Of a DNA stretch of 64,000 nucleotides, positions 46,042 to 58,796 are shown in pieces (within the stretch, counting starts at the first letter, position 1; every line of letters starts with the position of its first letter). Under the pieces are notes generated by a model. It was given only the letters and a program-made list of their open reading frames with translations, was not told where the DNA came from and did no database searches. The stretch covers positions 1 to 64,000 of the forward strand of contig PYST01000180.1 in NCBI GenBank assembly GCA_003049485.1, read 5' to 3'. Source of the DNA: Ophioceras dolichostomum (lineage: Eukaryota > Ascomycota > Sordariomycetes > Magnaporthales > Ophioceraceae). The position numbers and the translations under genes are program-made.

Positions 46042-47504
46042 ATGGCGGGCCCTGTCAGACACCCAATCGACGTGGCGGCGCTGGAGAGGTATCTCGAGCA
46101 GCACGTGCCTGAGATCAAACCGCCCCTTGAAGTGAAGCAGGTAGGCAGGCACCCGACCTATTTACAGTCGCATATCGTAATATCTACTTTGTACTAACAT
46201 CCTGCGGCCGCGACAACAAAGTTCGGCTTCGGCCAATCCAACCCAACCTACCAACTAACCGACAGCACGGGCACGCGCTTCGTCCTCCGTAAGAAGCCCC
46301 CCGGAAAGCTCGTCTCCAAGACGGCCCACAAGGTCGAGCGCGAGCACCGCGTCATCTCGGCGCTCTGGCGCTCGCGCTCCACCAGCGGCGTGCCCGTCCC
46401 GCGGCCCTACTGCCTCTGCGAGGACGCCTCCGTCTTGGGCACCGCCTTCTACGTCATGGAGTTCCTCGACGGGCGCGTCATCGAGGACCCCGCCATACCC
46501 GGGGTGTCCCCGGCTGAGAGGAGGGCCATGTGGGAGGACGCCGTGCGCACGCTCGCGAAGCTGCACTCCGTCGACCTGGACAAGGTCGGGCTGAGCGGGT
46601 TCGGCGGCGGCGGCGGCAAGGGCGGCGGCAGGGGCGGGGGTGGGTTTTTTGCCAGACAGGTGCGCACGTGGCGAGGGATCTGCGACGCGCAGGCCGCGAC
46701 GAGGGATGCCGAGACGGGCGAGGCCGTCGGGCAGCTACCGAGGTTCGATGAGCTGATGGCGTTCTTCGAGGACGCGGCGTCGCGGCCGAGGGACAGGGCC
46801 ACGCTCGTTCATGGGGACTACAAGCTGGACAATCTAGTCTTCCATAAGACGGAGCCCAGAGTGATTGGCGTGCTGGAGTGAGTTTTTCTTTTCTTCGTTT
46901 CCCCCACCCCTATCCCCGTCTATCCACACCACACTACTCATCGTCCTTTATCGTTCGTCCTTCTTCCGACTCTCTCCCCACTAACAACATTTCATTTTTC
47001 AGCTGGGAAATGTCCACCATCGGCCACCCCCTCTCCGACCTCGCCAACTTCCTCACCCCCTTTGAGACGGCGCATCTCAGCCGCCTCGGCGGCGGCTCCG
47101 CCCAGCTCGCGACCGCGCACCCAGGCTTCCTACCCGGCGCGACGCCCGGCCTGCCGTCTCGCGACGCCGTCGCGGCGCTGTACCGCGCGCCTCTCGCTCC
47201 GTCGTCATCATCATTGCCCTCATCATCTTCTTCTTCTGACAACAACGATGACGACGACGACGAGCGCACGGCAGACGCGGAGCTGCGCTGGGCCCAGGCC
47301 TTCAACATGTTCCGGGGCGCCGCCGTGTGCCAGGGCATCGCCGCCCGCGTCGCGGCGCGCCAGGCGTCGTCCGCGCAGGCGAAGCGGTACGCGGACGCCC
47401 GGGGCCCGTTGGCTGAGTTCGCGTGGGTCATGGTTGGGCGCGCGAGGGATGCTGCGAGGGAGGCGAAGGAGAAGAAGAGGGTGACGTCTAGTAGTAAGTT
47501 GTAG
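46042..47504 (+). CDS. APH-fold kinase related to ACAD10/ACAD11 N-terminal domain
   Basis: Aminoglycoside-phosphotransferase-fold small-molecule kinase; the equivalent domain in ACAD10/11 phosphorylates 4-hydroxy fatty acyl intermediates, so a lipid catabolic role is possible. Exons: 46042-46140, 46222-46877 and 47003-47504, giving 418 aa, with phase kept. The nucleotide loop is FGFGQSNPTYQLT (about 34-46), followed by FVLRKKPPG with the ATP-binding Lys. The catalytic loop HGDYKLDN is near 228-235 and the metal-binding DWEMSTIGHP near 252-261, with the Asp codon split by intron 2. Two low-complexity inserts stand out: a Gly-rich run near 190-205 and a Ser/Asp-rich run near 325-345. No dehydrogenase domain is fused, so this is a stand-alone kinase as in many fungi. 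The start was taken at the ATG giving MAGPVRHPIDV; an in-frame ATG 12 codons upstream is less likely. Confidence 0.92.
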
Positions 47505-47520
47505 GTAGGTAGGTACCTAG
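47502..47520. repeat. TAGGTAGGTAGGTACCTAG motif
   Basis: Located right at the stop codon of the APH-fold kinase (whose TAG overlaps it) and followed by TTAGGTAAATACC. Another member of the TACCTAGGTA family. Confidence 0.7.
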
Positions 47521-48340
47521 TTAGGTAAATACCTCGGTTTGCATCACGATAGATCGTGAAGGGATGGGTCGGAGGCCACGTGGCTAGCTGCGCGGATGCT
47601 TCGGGGGGGCTGGCTTCGGCATTTTCGTGACTGTCCTGATGTGGGCGGGGAGCAAGGCTCGATAGATACGCAAGCTTGGATAGCCTCTCATGATTGTAGA
47701 ATAATAGGACACGTGCTTTGTGTGGATAATTGGACTCACTGTCCTCGCCACAACTTGAGGTTGGCCAACGTTATATATACTTCACTCAAAAAGCTTCGCC
47801 TTCCCTCCTTTCTCTTTCACTTCAAGCTCATCGGAACTGATGCCTCTGACCCCTTCGCTCAGCCCCTAACCACTTGCTGCCGGTGGCACGGAATATCACC
47901 TTCCTTTGCTCTGAAGCCTCATCACGTATCTCTGTATGGCCTGCCGAGAGCGTTGTTCCACAGCCTGAACTAGGTTGAAAGTACACCGGTGGCCAAGCCA
48001 TGACACAGTTGTACCTGCGCGATTAAGACGTAGGTAAGTAAGTACCTACCGGTAATCAAGGCAGATAGCTCGTCAGCCTTGACGATGAGAATCATTATGC
48101 ACAGCAGTACCGATTATTCTCCTATCAATATAGCAGTCTACAAACACTGGAACCTTGACGAGAGGCATACAATCGCCTGTGTTGCCCCTGTTCTCTACTT
48201 TAGTGGCCGAAAGCATGTTTCATTCCCAGGCTGGCATCCTATTGAGGTTTCCTCTTGATCACCCTCTCGTCATCGCCTCAGCACCCCAGGCCCTGCCTCT
48301 AGGCGGATGTCACTTTCTCGTGCGCGGACACGTTCACCCC
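47505..48340. other. Convergent intergenic region
   Basis: Shared 3' region between the APH-fold kinase and the MFS transporter. It carries two motif clusters of the TAGGTACC family, near its left end and near 48030. A 125-codon plus-strand frame (47596-47973) has no recognisable feature. Confidence 0.5.
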
Positions 48341-50178
48341 TCATACCCATCCGATACGCCTCCAGAGGAAGCTGGAGCCGCCCAACACGGCCGTGACACC
48401 GGTGAAAACGATGAGCGGGCCATAGCCGCTCCCGTACCCCGCAGCAACCTCGCCCTGCCATGGCATGTTCTTGACCAGTGCCTCGCTCAACGGGCCGGAG
48501 ACGACGTTGCCAACGCCCCTTCCCGCCGCGAGGAAGGCAAACACCATGGTGGGCGATGTGGGGACTGTCTTGGGCCCGGACCGCGGAGCAGAAGCAGATG
48601 CAGGGGCAGAGACCTCGCTGCGCTCACCGCCGCCCGTGACGGTACGCATGATGCCCGGCCAAGTGGTAGTGTAGCTACCCGCGAACAAGCCGTACATGAT
48701 GCAAAAGATGTACAACATTGGCAGGTTGACGGACAGGCCCCACAACAACATCGTGGCCACGACGGTGCCGAGTGTCGAGACCATGATGCACGTGGTGACG
48801 TGCAGCCGATCGATCAGCGAGCCCATTGCCACGCAGCCAAACACGGACGCCACGTTGACGAGCAGGACCGTCAGCGCGGCGGGGAACGGGCCCGCGCCCA
48901 GGACCTCCCTCGCGTACGACGGCAGGTAGATGGTCGGCAGGAAGAAGCCCAGCGCCTCTGCGACGTTGGCGAGCTGGTGCAGCGCGAAGGCGCGGCTGCC
49001 GAACAGCGCGGCGACGTTCAGGGGCTTGACGTGCGTGGCGGCCGAGTACGGCAGGCGCGGCTTGATGTAGTACGCGAGCGGGGCGGTGAGCACGAAGAGC
49101 GCGACGGCCCAGATGCGGAGGGTCGTGCGGTAGCCGTACGAGCTCAGCCAGTGCGTCATCAGCAGCGGCAGGACGAAGCCGGCCAGCCCCGTGCCGGACC
49201 ACATGATCCCGTAGGCCAGCCCCTTGCGCCTGGCGAACCACTCGTCCATGTACAGGATGCAGGGGCCGTACGCGACCGTTCCGCCCAGGGCGTAGAGCAC
49301 GCCCTGCGTGGCGATGAGCTGCGGCACCGTCGAGGAGAAGGACGACATGGCGAGCGAGAGACACATGACGGAGAGCCCGACGATGGGCGAGTACCGCGTC
49401 TGGCGGGGGTATGTCTGCTGCACGGCGAATGTCAGGGGTGCTATGAGATACATGACACCCTGAATGCAAGAGGTAAAGCAAGTATCGTCAGCGTTATGTC
49501 GATTCTCGACTTCAACCGTTCGTCGTTCACTCTACTACTACTCCCTAGCCTCCCGGCCGGCGATCACGCGAGAGGCGAGAGTCGGCTCAGCGGAGGCAAG
49601 ATGAAAACACAAGAGAGTGTGAGCCTACCATCGCACACGTTCCGATCACAGCTATGTTGGAGGACCCGACGAAGGGCTCATGGTGACTATAGTACTCCTG
49701 GAAGATCCCGAACACAAAGGGGAAGCCTGCAACAGCAAAACTCGGAGGCGTCACGGCGGATCGGGGAGTTCGTTCAGTTCGGTCAGCGAAGGCCTCGTGA
49801 GATCATGACGCGAGTAGGTACCTGTCCAGTGCCAGTGCCTAGGGAAAGAAGCTCCCTCGAGTGGCCGCAACTCAACTCACCCCAGACGAGGGCCTCGAGG
49901 ACGAAGCTAGCGGCCAAAAACAGCCAGGCATCCTTGCCTGTGTCCACTGGTGGGAGTGCGGCGGATTCATTCCGTTGCTGTCGTGTCGCGTCCTGATCCT
50001 GCTCCACGTCGTCTGAAATGATCATCATCGGCGAGCCCGAGATCCCCGAGATTCCGTCTGGTGTGGAAGCTCCGGGTTCCGGGGTTGTAGCGCTCTTCGG
50101 GCCCAGACCGACGGCGCCGACGCCGGCCGGTATCACCTCCTGGAGCTCCACTATGGTGGTTGATGATCCGGAGGCCAT
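48341..50178 (-). CDS. MFS transporter, monocarboxylate-porter type
   Basis: Twelve-helix major facilitator transporter of the fungal MCT/MCH-like group; substrate not known. Exons on the minus strand: 50178-49881, 49726-49629 and 49459-48341 (introns 154 and 169 nt), giving 504 aa. A hydrophilic N-terminus of about 80 residues precedes helix 1 (AWLFLAASFVLEALVWGF), followed by the signature FGIFQEYYSHHEPF that is common in this group. The loop between helices 2 and 3 carries RQTRYSPIVG, and DEWFARRKGLAYGIMWSG (helix 4-5 region) is a strong family match. The central cytosolic loop is short. A Ser/Ala/Pro-rich insert lies before helix 11. The last helix ends IVFTGVTAVLGGSSFLW. Introns were fixed by phase and by continuity of helix 1, where exon 2 begins. 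No neighbouring pathway genes suggest a substrate. Confidence 0.93.
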
Positions 50179-50907
50179 GCTCGGCAGCAGCAGTGATTCA
50201 AGCGGGCAGTTTCTTGGGTGCACTGAATTCATTAAATGAGATCTATCGACCAAACGACCTTGAGGGTTTGAATGAGAGAGCATTCATTGATGATTTTGGT
50301 GTACTAATTGTCAGTTCCATCGTCTTCTTCTTGCTTTCAAACCATCATCATGTTTCTATCACTCCTTGCTCTACCGACGCCCTTGAGAAGACATGCCCTG
50401 TTGATGTGGAGCTACCACCCTCTTGCTCCTCTCCGACTTCGCTTGGCTCTGTCAGTCAGCAACTTGCACAAGGGAAAAACCTCAACAACAGCAAACATTG
50501 CTATTGCCTTCGTTCAACCGAAGCTTTTGGGATGTCTTTTGATTTGGAATGCGAGCCCCTAGGTTTTCGAGAACGTTATTCCGACAGGACACAATCAAAA
50601 CTGGACGGTAGGTATGCATGCGAAGTACCAGTCCACCTCAGTCTCGCGTACCGGAACACAGTGCGAGGGCCATCGCATGCCTCTAAGAAACGTGAAACAT
50701 CCAATCAATTGCCAGCTCAACTGTTCTCCACTTTCTGGTCAGAAAGCGGGGACGAGATGTAGCGATACTTCCACGAAGGTTCAGAGGTTCTTCTCAGCTC
50801 TTCAGGGGACCTGCCACTGCTGGGGGGCGGGGGGGGACAAGAAAAGCCGCCCGTTGGTCCATCTGATGCACACGCACTGCTTTGCGCTGCTGTGGGGGGG
50901 GGGGGGG

Positions 50908-50908
50908 N
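50908..50908. other. Single unresolved base (N) in a G homopolymer
   Basis: One N inside a run of about 15 G. It is a sequencing ambiguity and does not touch a gene. Confidence 0.98.
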
Positions 50909-53900
50909 GGACCTCACGGTTTGGGAAGAGAGTGCTCGAATCGAGCCGGATTGGACTAGACCCTGGCTCTCAGATGGAGGGGTCGGTTTAGCAGAGAGAG
51001 AAGGTGGGAATGGGGGCGGCCCGGAAACGGAGCTTCCCCCGATGCCTCTGACGTCATAGCGCGTTCGATTATTTTGACGACGACAACAGGCCGCCGCCGC
51101 CGCCGTTTGCTGCTAGTTCTTTCTAAGGCCGTTGCAAATCCGAGAGAAGGGCATTTACTTCCCTTTGTCCTCGGGCGGCGAATATCTCGCAAAGCAGGGG
51201 CTCCCGTCCTGCGAGGCGACGTTCTAAACGGGGGTTTGGTTGGGTGGCATTGGGGGTTGGAATTCATAGCAAAACGCACTATTATCTTTCTGCACACGAG
51301 CATTATTGGCTGATGTCCTGAAGTGTCTGTGCAGCCTCATCGTATAGGTGAGGGAGGGGCCGAAGTGCTATGACTGATCATTGATAACCTGCCGCCGTCT
51401 TCCCGCTTCTCTCTCTCCTCTCTCTCTCTCTCTCTCGCTCGGTCGCCCTTTTCTGTCTCGATCTTGGCTAGAGATGGGCCGCTGCGATCCGAAATTGAAG
51501 GGGCGGCAGCTGGGGTCCTCGGGGATCAGTTACACACATATGACGATGTTGCTGCATGATGGGATTTGCGCAATTGCCATAGGTCGTCACAAGCTCACAA
51601 CTTCTGCACACGTATGTAGGGCCAACAGGGCCTTTTCTTGTCTCGGGGACCCGCTCTTAAGACCCTGAACCCTGAATAGCTGTTGCACCATCCAGGATCT
51701 CGGCGAGCACAGCCGCCATCACTTCCCTGCTTGCTTGCCGACTTGTTTCTCCCTTCCTTCCTTTTTGTCTATGTACGAGCCTGCGAGTCTATCACAACAC
51801 ACAGAGACAGGGCTCACTGATAACTGGTAACAGCCGTTGTGTTATGATTGCATCACCTTCGACGTTGACTGGCCCATCCACAACTGCGGTGTTTCGAACG
51901 AACATTGCCCCGAGCAACACCCAATTAGGCGGCTGAGTTTGCACCGGCCTTGTCTGTGATCCCTGTGAGCCCTGCGAGCTCAGACAGGAGGACCCTGAAG
52001 ATCCGACGATGGGCTCTCACCTCTCGGATAGCCCGGGGAATTTGTGGGATCAATGGCTTGGGATGGCGTCTGTTAGCTCCTAGGGTTGTGCATCCGCTGT
52101 AACGAACGGTCTCAATTGTTCAATATTTTTTATTAGACTTTTTGGCTTTTGCCCTGCAGACTTCATCTGCGTTTCCCCACACCCACCGTTACTGCACCAG
52201 CGGCGGCCTTATTATGCCTCAGCGGTTTCCAACGGCGCCCGACCTGTTGCTTGTTAGTGCATGGAGCTTGGTTGCGCATCATTCAGCCTGCTGGCACAGC
52301 CGCAAACAACACAGCTCCCCTGCTGGTACGATGCAACTATTTGGAACAATTCCCAGCTTCCATGACGGGAGGGTTTTGCAGGCTTGCAGGGCGTCGTACC
52401 GTCCAGAGCACAGCTACCGTGCTATACGTGTGTGCGTAGAACGTGGTAGGTATTGCATGTGTTGCCCGCGAGGAATAGCAGAGCTCGTAGTGGTACGAAA
52501 TTTGCCCCGCCCTCGAACTTGAGCCCCACCATATACAACGTACCCCGGGATCCCTGGTCAAACCACCCCTGCAACATTGACGTCATTCTGCGGCCCCAAG
52601 ACTGACACTTTCGTCATTGGGCGGGGGCTGAGTTGGACAACCGGACGGCATTTTATCTTTTCTCATGCTCGATATTTGTCACACTGAGAGAGCGAAAGGG
52701 CTCAAGGGGGAAGAAAGGCCCCGCAACCAGAGGATCGCAGAGTTCCTTTTCTCCTTCGGCCGATGGGCCGAAGCTCAGCTGTTGCTGTCTTTGATCTCCA
52801 ACATCATTGGTGCAACCCACCAGCGTGGGCGTGGCTGCAGACCTCCTGCTCCCCTCATATCAGCAGCATCATCACTATCGGCATCCACCCCATCAGCATC
52901 ATCGCCATGTTGCAACCTCCCTTATCCTCTTCGCCCCCTCCAAGGCCCAAAAGGGAGAGGCCCCTGCCCAGCTGTCTAACGGATACGGGCATTTGGGCAT
53001 CAAGTCCGCCACCACACAGCACAGCCTGATGCTACCAGGCCAGCACGCCTTAGGCAGGCGTACAGAGAGGATGAGACCGGCTTCCCACCGCCTCATGTTC
53101 GACGAAGAGAGTGTGAGAGGTGAGCCCGCCTCCCCGCATCGGCTGGCTGCTGCGACCCCAATCAACCTCACACTTGCCCATATGAAAAGATCTGCCCGGC
53201 TTCAAACCACGACACCCAGTAAGACTGAGATGAGACCTTAGGGAGCTCATAAAGTAGCAGCCGTACACCAATCCCAAGCCCCGAGCTCCTCTGCCATCAT
53301 TGGGTCCTCCCTTTCGCCCCCTCCCCGCGCGTCCGCCGGATTGGCTGGACAGCTTGTAAAAGCTATCAAGGCCAACGGCAGAGATACACAGGCAGCCCCT
53401 TTCTGCGTCGAATGATTGGCCGCCATGCCACATATCGAGCAGCACTTACTTCGGGTCTCGGCCCTCTTCTGGGTTCCCTTGCTCCCCTCCAACCTCCGTC
53501 CATATCGCCATCCATCCTCTTCCCGCCTCCTCTTCATCAGTCTTAGGTCATCGCCCCCATCTCCAAAGCGGAAGGCAAAGTTGCAAATCCCCTCTTTCCC
53601 ATCCACGCCGGGGCGAGCAGAATGAAAAAAGAAAGATGAAACACGCCAAATGGAACCCTGTCGGGCACGTTAGATCGCCCCCTTCCGCCTTTCTCTTCCG
53701 CCTCCCTTCCCTCGGCTGAAGATCCTTTCCCTGACCGCTCTCCGAGCCCCTCTCCACTTTCCTTCTCTGCCCATGCCCAAGGACGGCTCCATGGACAGTC
53801 TCCTCGCCTCCCCTCTGTCCCTCCCCCGGTCTCCCAACCCCCCACCCACGACGTTCGCTCTACCACCCGCTTGCTCTTGTCGTGGGCAGACCAGGCCGGT

Positions 53901-54560
53901 TAGGGGGCGAGGCAGGGCAATGACAGGCTCTCGTTCTTCCCGGAGCGAGCTCCGTCCACTTAGATCTCTAACCAGTAGTATCTACAAGTCAGGAGGCCTC
54001 GGGGGTGGTCTCCGCTCCGGAGTCTTTCCGAGGAGACTAAGTGATCACAGGGTGACTTGCAAATAACGGGGATGAAAAGGGGGCAAGAGGGCTTCGGATC
54101 TATGATCAAGCTTTCCTTGGAAAATCAGGCTCGAAGCTTCCCACCGCCCCCCTCACGTAACAAACCCTCGCTTTATGTGATCATCACCCAGCCTATCCAT
54201 CCCCTCACGCTGTGCTCATACGCCCTCCCGAGCACGTACAGGCTGGGTTATCTACGGAGCAATATGTATCACCATATGAACTGGGCCAGCTGGGGGCGAT
54301 AGGTAATCAGGTAATATACTGCTGAATATCGTGTACACTCTGTATTAGGTAGTATAAGCAGCCGAAAGCGTCGCCTCTCTATGCCTAGGTACGTATATTT
54401 GTGCCTTGGTCTTGTGCTCGATTTTTTTGCCTCCCGTGCTGAGTCGCCGTCCCCGTTTCCAAAAAAGCAAATCCCACTCCAAAACCGGGCCTTGTCGCTC
54501 GCCCTGTCAGAGTAACCCTTGTCTCTCTCACTAGAGAAGCAGTGATGCCCAAACCGCGGA

Positions 54561-54578
54561 TAGATACCTAGGTATCTA
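54561..54578. repeat. Perfect 18-nt palindrome TAGATACCTAGGTATCTA
   Basis: Reads identically on both strands. The strongest member of the TACCTAGGTA family in the window; it lies in gene-free DNA. Confidence 0.85.
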
Positions 54579-55090
54579 GCGCTGAGTGATCGTTGGCGCC
54601 GTCCCCGCGGTTCCTGATCCGGAGCGAGGAGGGGGGAGGTCTGAGAGTTACGTGGATATTTTGCCACTTGCCCGCCAGGACGGGCACCAGTGCAGGGCCA
54701 TAGCAGTAGGTAGAGGTAGCTTGGCTTAGCCTCAGTTTGGTAGCCTTAACAGCAGTTAGGCCTTATGGGGACGGGTGGGCGGACAGACGGGGCACACAGG
54801 ACAGGGATGGGCCGAGTAAAAGATTGGAGTTTGGGGCGGACATCCCAAGCCTCACTTCGGCCTTGGCTCTCACACTCTTCTTCTTCTACGGTAGCATGGA
54901 TATACCTTGGATATGCGGTGGGGAAAAAAGAAAGCAAAAAAAAGCCCTGTCTGCCTGTGTTGTCGGTGTCGTCCTTCGGGTACATGCAGATGGAAGACGC
55001 GTGCACAACGTCGATCAATACAGCTCATCAAGTTGTTAATCATGAATGAGGAGAGGAGGTCCATCACGGGGCTTCACAGTGCAGGTCTCC

Positions 55091-55130
55091 AGGCAGGCAG
55101 GCAGGCAGGGTAGGGCAGGTACCTAGGTTA
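55091..55130. repeat. GGCA repeat followed by AGGTACCTAGGTTA
   Basis: About five GGCA units are followed within 10 nt by a TACCTAGG-type motif. It lies in gene-free DNA. Confidence 0.75.
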
Positions 55131-56912
55131 GAGTGCAGTGGCTTTGGGTACAGGCGACGACGATCGCACGGGAGGTGTGTTAGGATGACAGGCAATTTAG
55201 AGTGAAATCTTGAAGATAGCATTATATTAAGACAGAAACCAACCGGACTTTTTTGACGACAGCTGTGTATAGTGCGTGTGTCGTCTGCTTCCCGTACCTC
55301 TGTGTGTCTCTCTCCTCCAGAGGAAGCGAATGAATGGTTCTGAGGCAGGTATATAGGTGTGATGGATGGGTATATATAAGGCGTGAAACGGGTGGTGATG
55401 ACGGTTGTCTTGTAAGTAATAGTACATGATTATTCCCAGCCCCTTTTGATGAACGAGTGTATCGGAAGGTGAGGCGAGGCTGGTACATTAAGGTATAAGT
55501 GAGCGCTAGGGTCTCATGGGGGCCAGTAGCGAGCGGAGCGCACAGATGAGCCCGGTAAGTAATAGATGTAGAGCAGTAAGAGAGAGAGTGTGTGGTAGGA
55601 AAGCCGTGGAAGAGAAAAAGGAATGACCTGAAAGAGCATTGTAGATCCCCCATCCATCCAACCATCCCGTCTCCAATATCTACCTGCTACCCACCCAAAT
55701 GACAATAGTTAAGAGAGCCGTCAAGGCGGGAAGAAACCCGTGACCCGGAAATCCAGCCAGACGTTATTAGCTCAAAAAATGAGAGACGAGAAATAGATGA
55801 CGATGAGAGAGAGAAAAGCTTCGCCCCGGAAATAGACCGAAAAATAAAAAGCAGGATTCGCCGGTAATCAAGGAGGGGAAATGTGCGGTAAGGACAGGCC
55901 ATAACACACAGCCAGACACAGAAGAGAGACAGAGATAGGAGGTTCTCCAGACCATCCACCCAACACTTTCGCAACCTTCTAGCGCCAGAGCCCAACCCCC
56001 CTATCAGAGGAAAAAAGGAAAAGAAAGTCAAGAAACAAACTCCCGATATGCCAAGAGCGTGTAGGTGCCCGAGAGACTTCACTGATCCGATCCAGTCGAG
56101 TTCGAGGTCTGTCTTTTCTTCTTTCTTCCCTTATCCCAGGGAGAGAAGCAGAAGAAGACCAAGACCAAAATGAACTGTCCGTGAAGTGGTTGGGTAGAGC
56201 GAATGCATTCGGGGACTTCCCTTCCGCCCCGGTACCTACAGGTACATAGTCGGAACAAACAAGGAAAAATATGGAGATAAAGAGGAACAACCATACCAAA
56301 AAAAAATCGAGTGGGTATCCAACTCAAGACAGAAAGGGGTACGATCAACAACAGAGAAGCACAATTGGTTCTTTTTGAAACGGTGCAAGTGGTGAGAGGA
56401 AGAAAAGGGGTATGTGGTGTTCAGCGTGGTGCGATGCCGGAAAGCGATCGGCAAGAGCGAGCGGGGGGCGCAGAGAAGTCGGGCGTACAGACAAGCTCCA
56501 GCAAATGCAAAGGACGGATCATTGATGCCGTGATGCTTTCCTTTTGATATCTTCTTGGCTGACTGCCGCCAGGTTTCTCCTTTCCCCACTCCCAATTCTC
56601 TCTCCTCCTCCAAGATATTTTGCTTCCTCACTCAGTAAGAGATTGAAGAAGAAGCAATTGGAGTAAGACGAGTACGCCCGACTCTCTTGGAGATACACCA
56701 TGAAAGCCGGGCGACGGCAGCGCGCACAATAACGGAGTCGATATTGCAGTCTACCGCAACTCTGATGGGCGTGCTTCCAGCGGTCGGACGTCAACTTGAG
56801 TGATAGCGGGGAACAGTGTGCGGATGGTGGTGGTGGTGGTGCGGTGGGGGCCCGAAATGGACCACAAGACCTCGCTTGCTTCCAGTGATCGTCGCCAAAA
56901 GCTTGCAGCCCC

Positions 56913-56959
56913 ATCTATCCATCCATCCATCCAGCCAGCCAGCCAGCCAGCCAGCCAGC
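56913..56959. repeat. Compound ATCC/AGCC tetranucleotide repeat
   Basis: About four to five ATCC units run directly into seven AGCC units. It is a little over 360 bp beyond the stop codon of the minus-strand C2H2 gene, so may be in its 3' UTR. Confidence 0.9.
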
Positions 56960-57321
56960 GCGGGCGAGAGCTGCCTGCCCTCTGCCGAAGAGATGATCGA
57001 TCGAAATGCTCAATGGGTGGGTGATGAAAAAGGGAGGATGCGGAAAAGTGTGTGTATGTGTGTGTGGGAGGCTGGGTGGTCGTCAATCGTAAGAAATAGA
57101 GTGTACAAAAATTGGATCGACAGCGAATGGCGAGAATTAAAAGTGGTGTAAGTGGTGTAAGTGGTTCATGTGTTTGTGTTCAGCAGGTAAAGGCCCAGCT
57201 GGCCATATGCTCTATATCGGAACGCGATGGAGAAAAAAATGTATCCAGAGTGTCGCGAAAGCGAAAGCGATCGTCGTCGAGGGTAATGCGGAGGAGGGCG
57301 GGCTTTCCTTGCGCCAACAGT

Positions 57322-58796
57322 CTAGTCAGAGTGATGATCGTGGTCTTCCGACCCGGCCTCAGACCTCGTGTCGCCCTTGTGCACCTTTCGGTGGCGGCGC
57401 AGGTTGGACACGACGGAGAACTGCCGTCCGCAGCCCTCAACCTCGCAGGAGAAAGCTGTATTGTGGAAGACGAAACAGCGTTGTTAGCACTCGCTGATGC
57501 CATGCCTTTGTTATCGGTTGTGCGGATGGGATCCGGTGACTTGACGCGGTGTGACTTACGCTTCTCGCCAGTGTGGCTGTACATGTGCGTTTGCAGCGAG
57601 CTCGGCCTCGTGAAGCGCTTGTCGCAAACCTTGCACTTGTGCTTCTTCTGGGTGGCGATGGCCGCCTTCGCGCTGAACTGGTTCATCATCGAGTGCGGCG
57701 CCGGTGGAGGGATCAGCGCCGCCAGGTGTCCCTGCGGCCTGGGCAGCGTCCTGCTCGCCGCCGCCGCCGCCGTCGACTCGATGTCGGACCCAGCAGTCGA
57801 GTAGTCGCTGACGCTCGAAGGGGCGTAGTAGCCGAAGCCGCTCGAGGAGGACACGCTCGACGAGTTGGAGTGCGTCGAAGGGAATCCGTAAGAGTCCGCC
57901 GAGCCGCGGCCCTTGGCGGCCTGACTCGCATCCGGCCCGGGCCCGTAGATGTTACGGGGCGTATCCTGGCTCATGGACAGCATGCCCTGGCTGGCCTCGA
58001 GCGCATCGGCGAAGCGGCTCCGGTCGTCGGGCGCAATGCCGCCACCGCTGTTGTCGGGGACAACTGTGTCAACTGACAGAGTTCTTTGACGACCGGCTAG
58101 GGGTGCAGGGGCAACTGACGTCTGGGAATACCTGCGCGCGCTGTGATGATCTGGCTCCTGGCTGAGGCTGTGCGCGACAGGCGGGAACGCGGGCTGCATC
58201 GGCGCGGGCGCAAACCGGGCCATGCTTTCGTACGAGGCTGGAGATGCTGACGTGTAGGTCGGGTGGATGGGAGAGGCGGCTGATGTGTAGCCCGTCTCGC
58301 CATACGGTGCTGTTGTGGCCACTGCTGGAGGTAGCCGGTTCAGACTAAGGAGGTCTTTGGGAGAGAAAGGAGAGGCCGTAAAGTAAGTCCCACTGTCCAC
58401 AAGTAACGGAGGCGAACTCAAGCGCCTCGAGAAGGTGAGTGGTGAGTACATACTGTGAGTGTGAGGGCTCCCTGACGATGGTGTCGTCACGGGAATAGAG
58501 CCGTACGACGCCAAAGAAGCCGTGCTTCCGGTGCTTGTCCTGCTGACGTGCTGTGGCTGTGACGGGTGGTGCTTCGTCAGGCTTTCTAGGCTCAGTGGGT
58601 TGGCGCCGAGGGCATTCTGGGAACCGCCGGTGTAGAGCCCGTGTGAACCGTGAGGACTGCTCTGGTGGCCGACCCCAGAAGACGACGGCGCCGCCCAGGG
58701 GTTCGAGAAATGGGGCTGGCTTGATGGGTAGGAAGACATATGGTCGAAGTTGAGAGAGCCGAAGCGGTGAGGGTTGGAGCCTAATGTCATGGTCAT
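57322..58796 (-). CDS. Two-finger C2H2 transcription factor, FlbC-like
   Basis: Predicted nuclear regulator. Exons on the minus strand: 58796-57560 and 57455-57322 (104-nt intron, phase 1), giving 456 aa. Residues 1-385 are Ser/Pro-rich, low in charge and probably an activation region; it includes phosphorylatable SP and TP sites. Two adjacent C2H2 fingers close the protein: HKCKVCDKRFTRPSSLQTHM-YSH, the linker TGEKP, then CEVEGCGRQFSVVSNLRRH-RKVH. The intron splits the linker. The last 20 residues are acidic and His-rich. C-terminal placement of two fingers and the SSLQTHMYSHTGEKPF pattern recall FlbC-type regulators of conidiation in Aspergillus; that match is from memory of the family and is not certain, so no symbol is given. 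Two in-frame ATGs start the frame (MTMTLGSN); the second is 6 nt inside. Confidence 0.9.

Larger units (their letters stand above)
50179..57321. other. 7.1-kb region without a recognised gene
   Basis: Promoter of the MFS gene on the left and probable long 3' UTR of the C2H2 gene on the right. Many medium ORFs overlap in several frames because stop codons are rare, but none shows a domain or plausible splicing. Contents noted: a single unresolved base in a G-run at 50908, CT-repeat runs near 51412-51435, an 18-nt palindrome at 54561-54578, a GGCA repeat at 55091-55108 and an ATCC/AGCC array at 56913-56959. Transposon hallmarks are not seen. Confidence 0.5.

Noticed and set aside
47596..47973. 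125-codon plus-strand frame between the kinase and transporter
   Set aside because: No domain, no signal peptide, and it lies in a convergent 3' region.
52142..53606. Several overlapping medium-size frames
   Set aside because: They overlap in three or more frames on both strands, which reflects few stop codons in C-rich DNA rather than coding.
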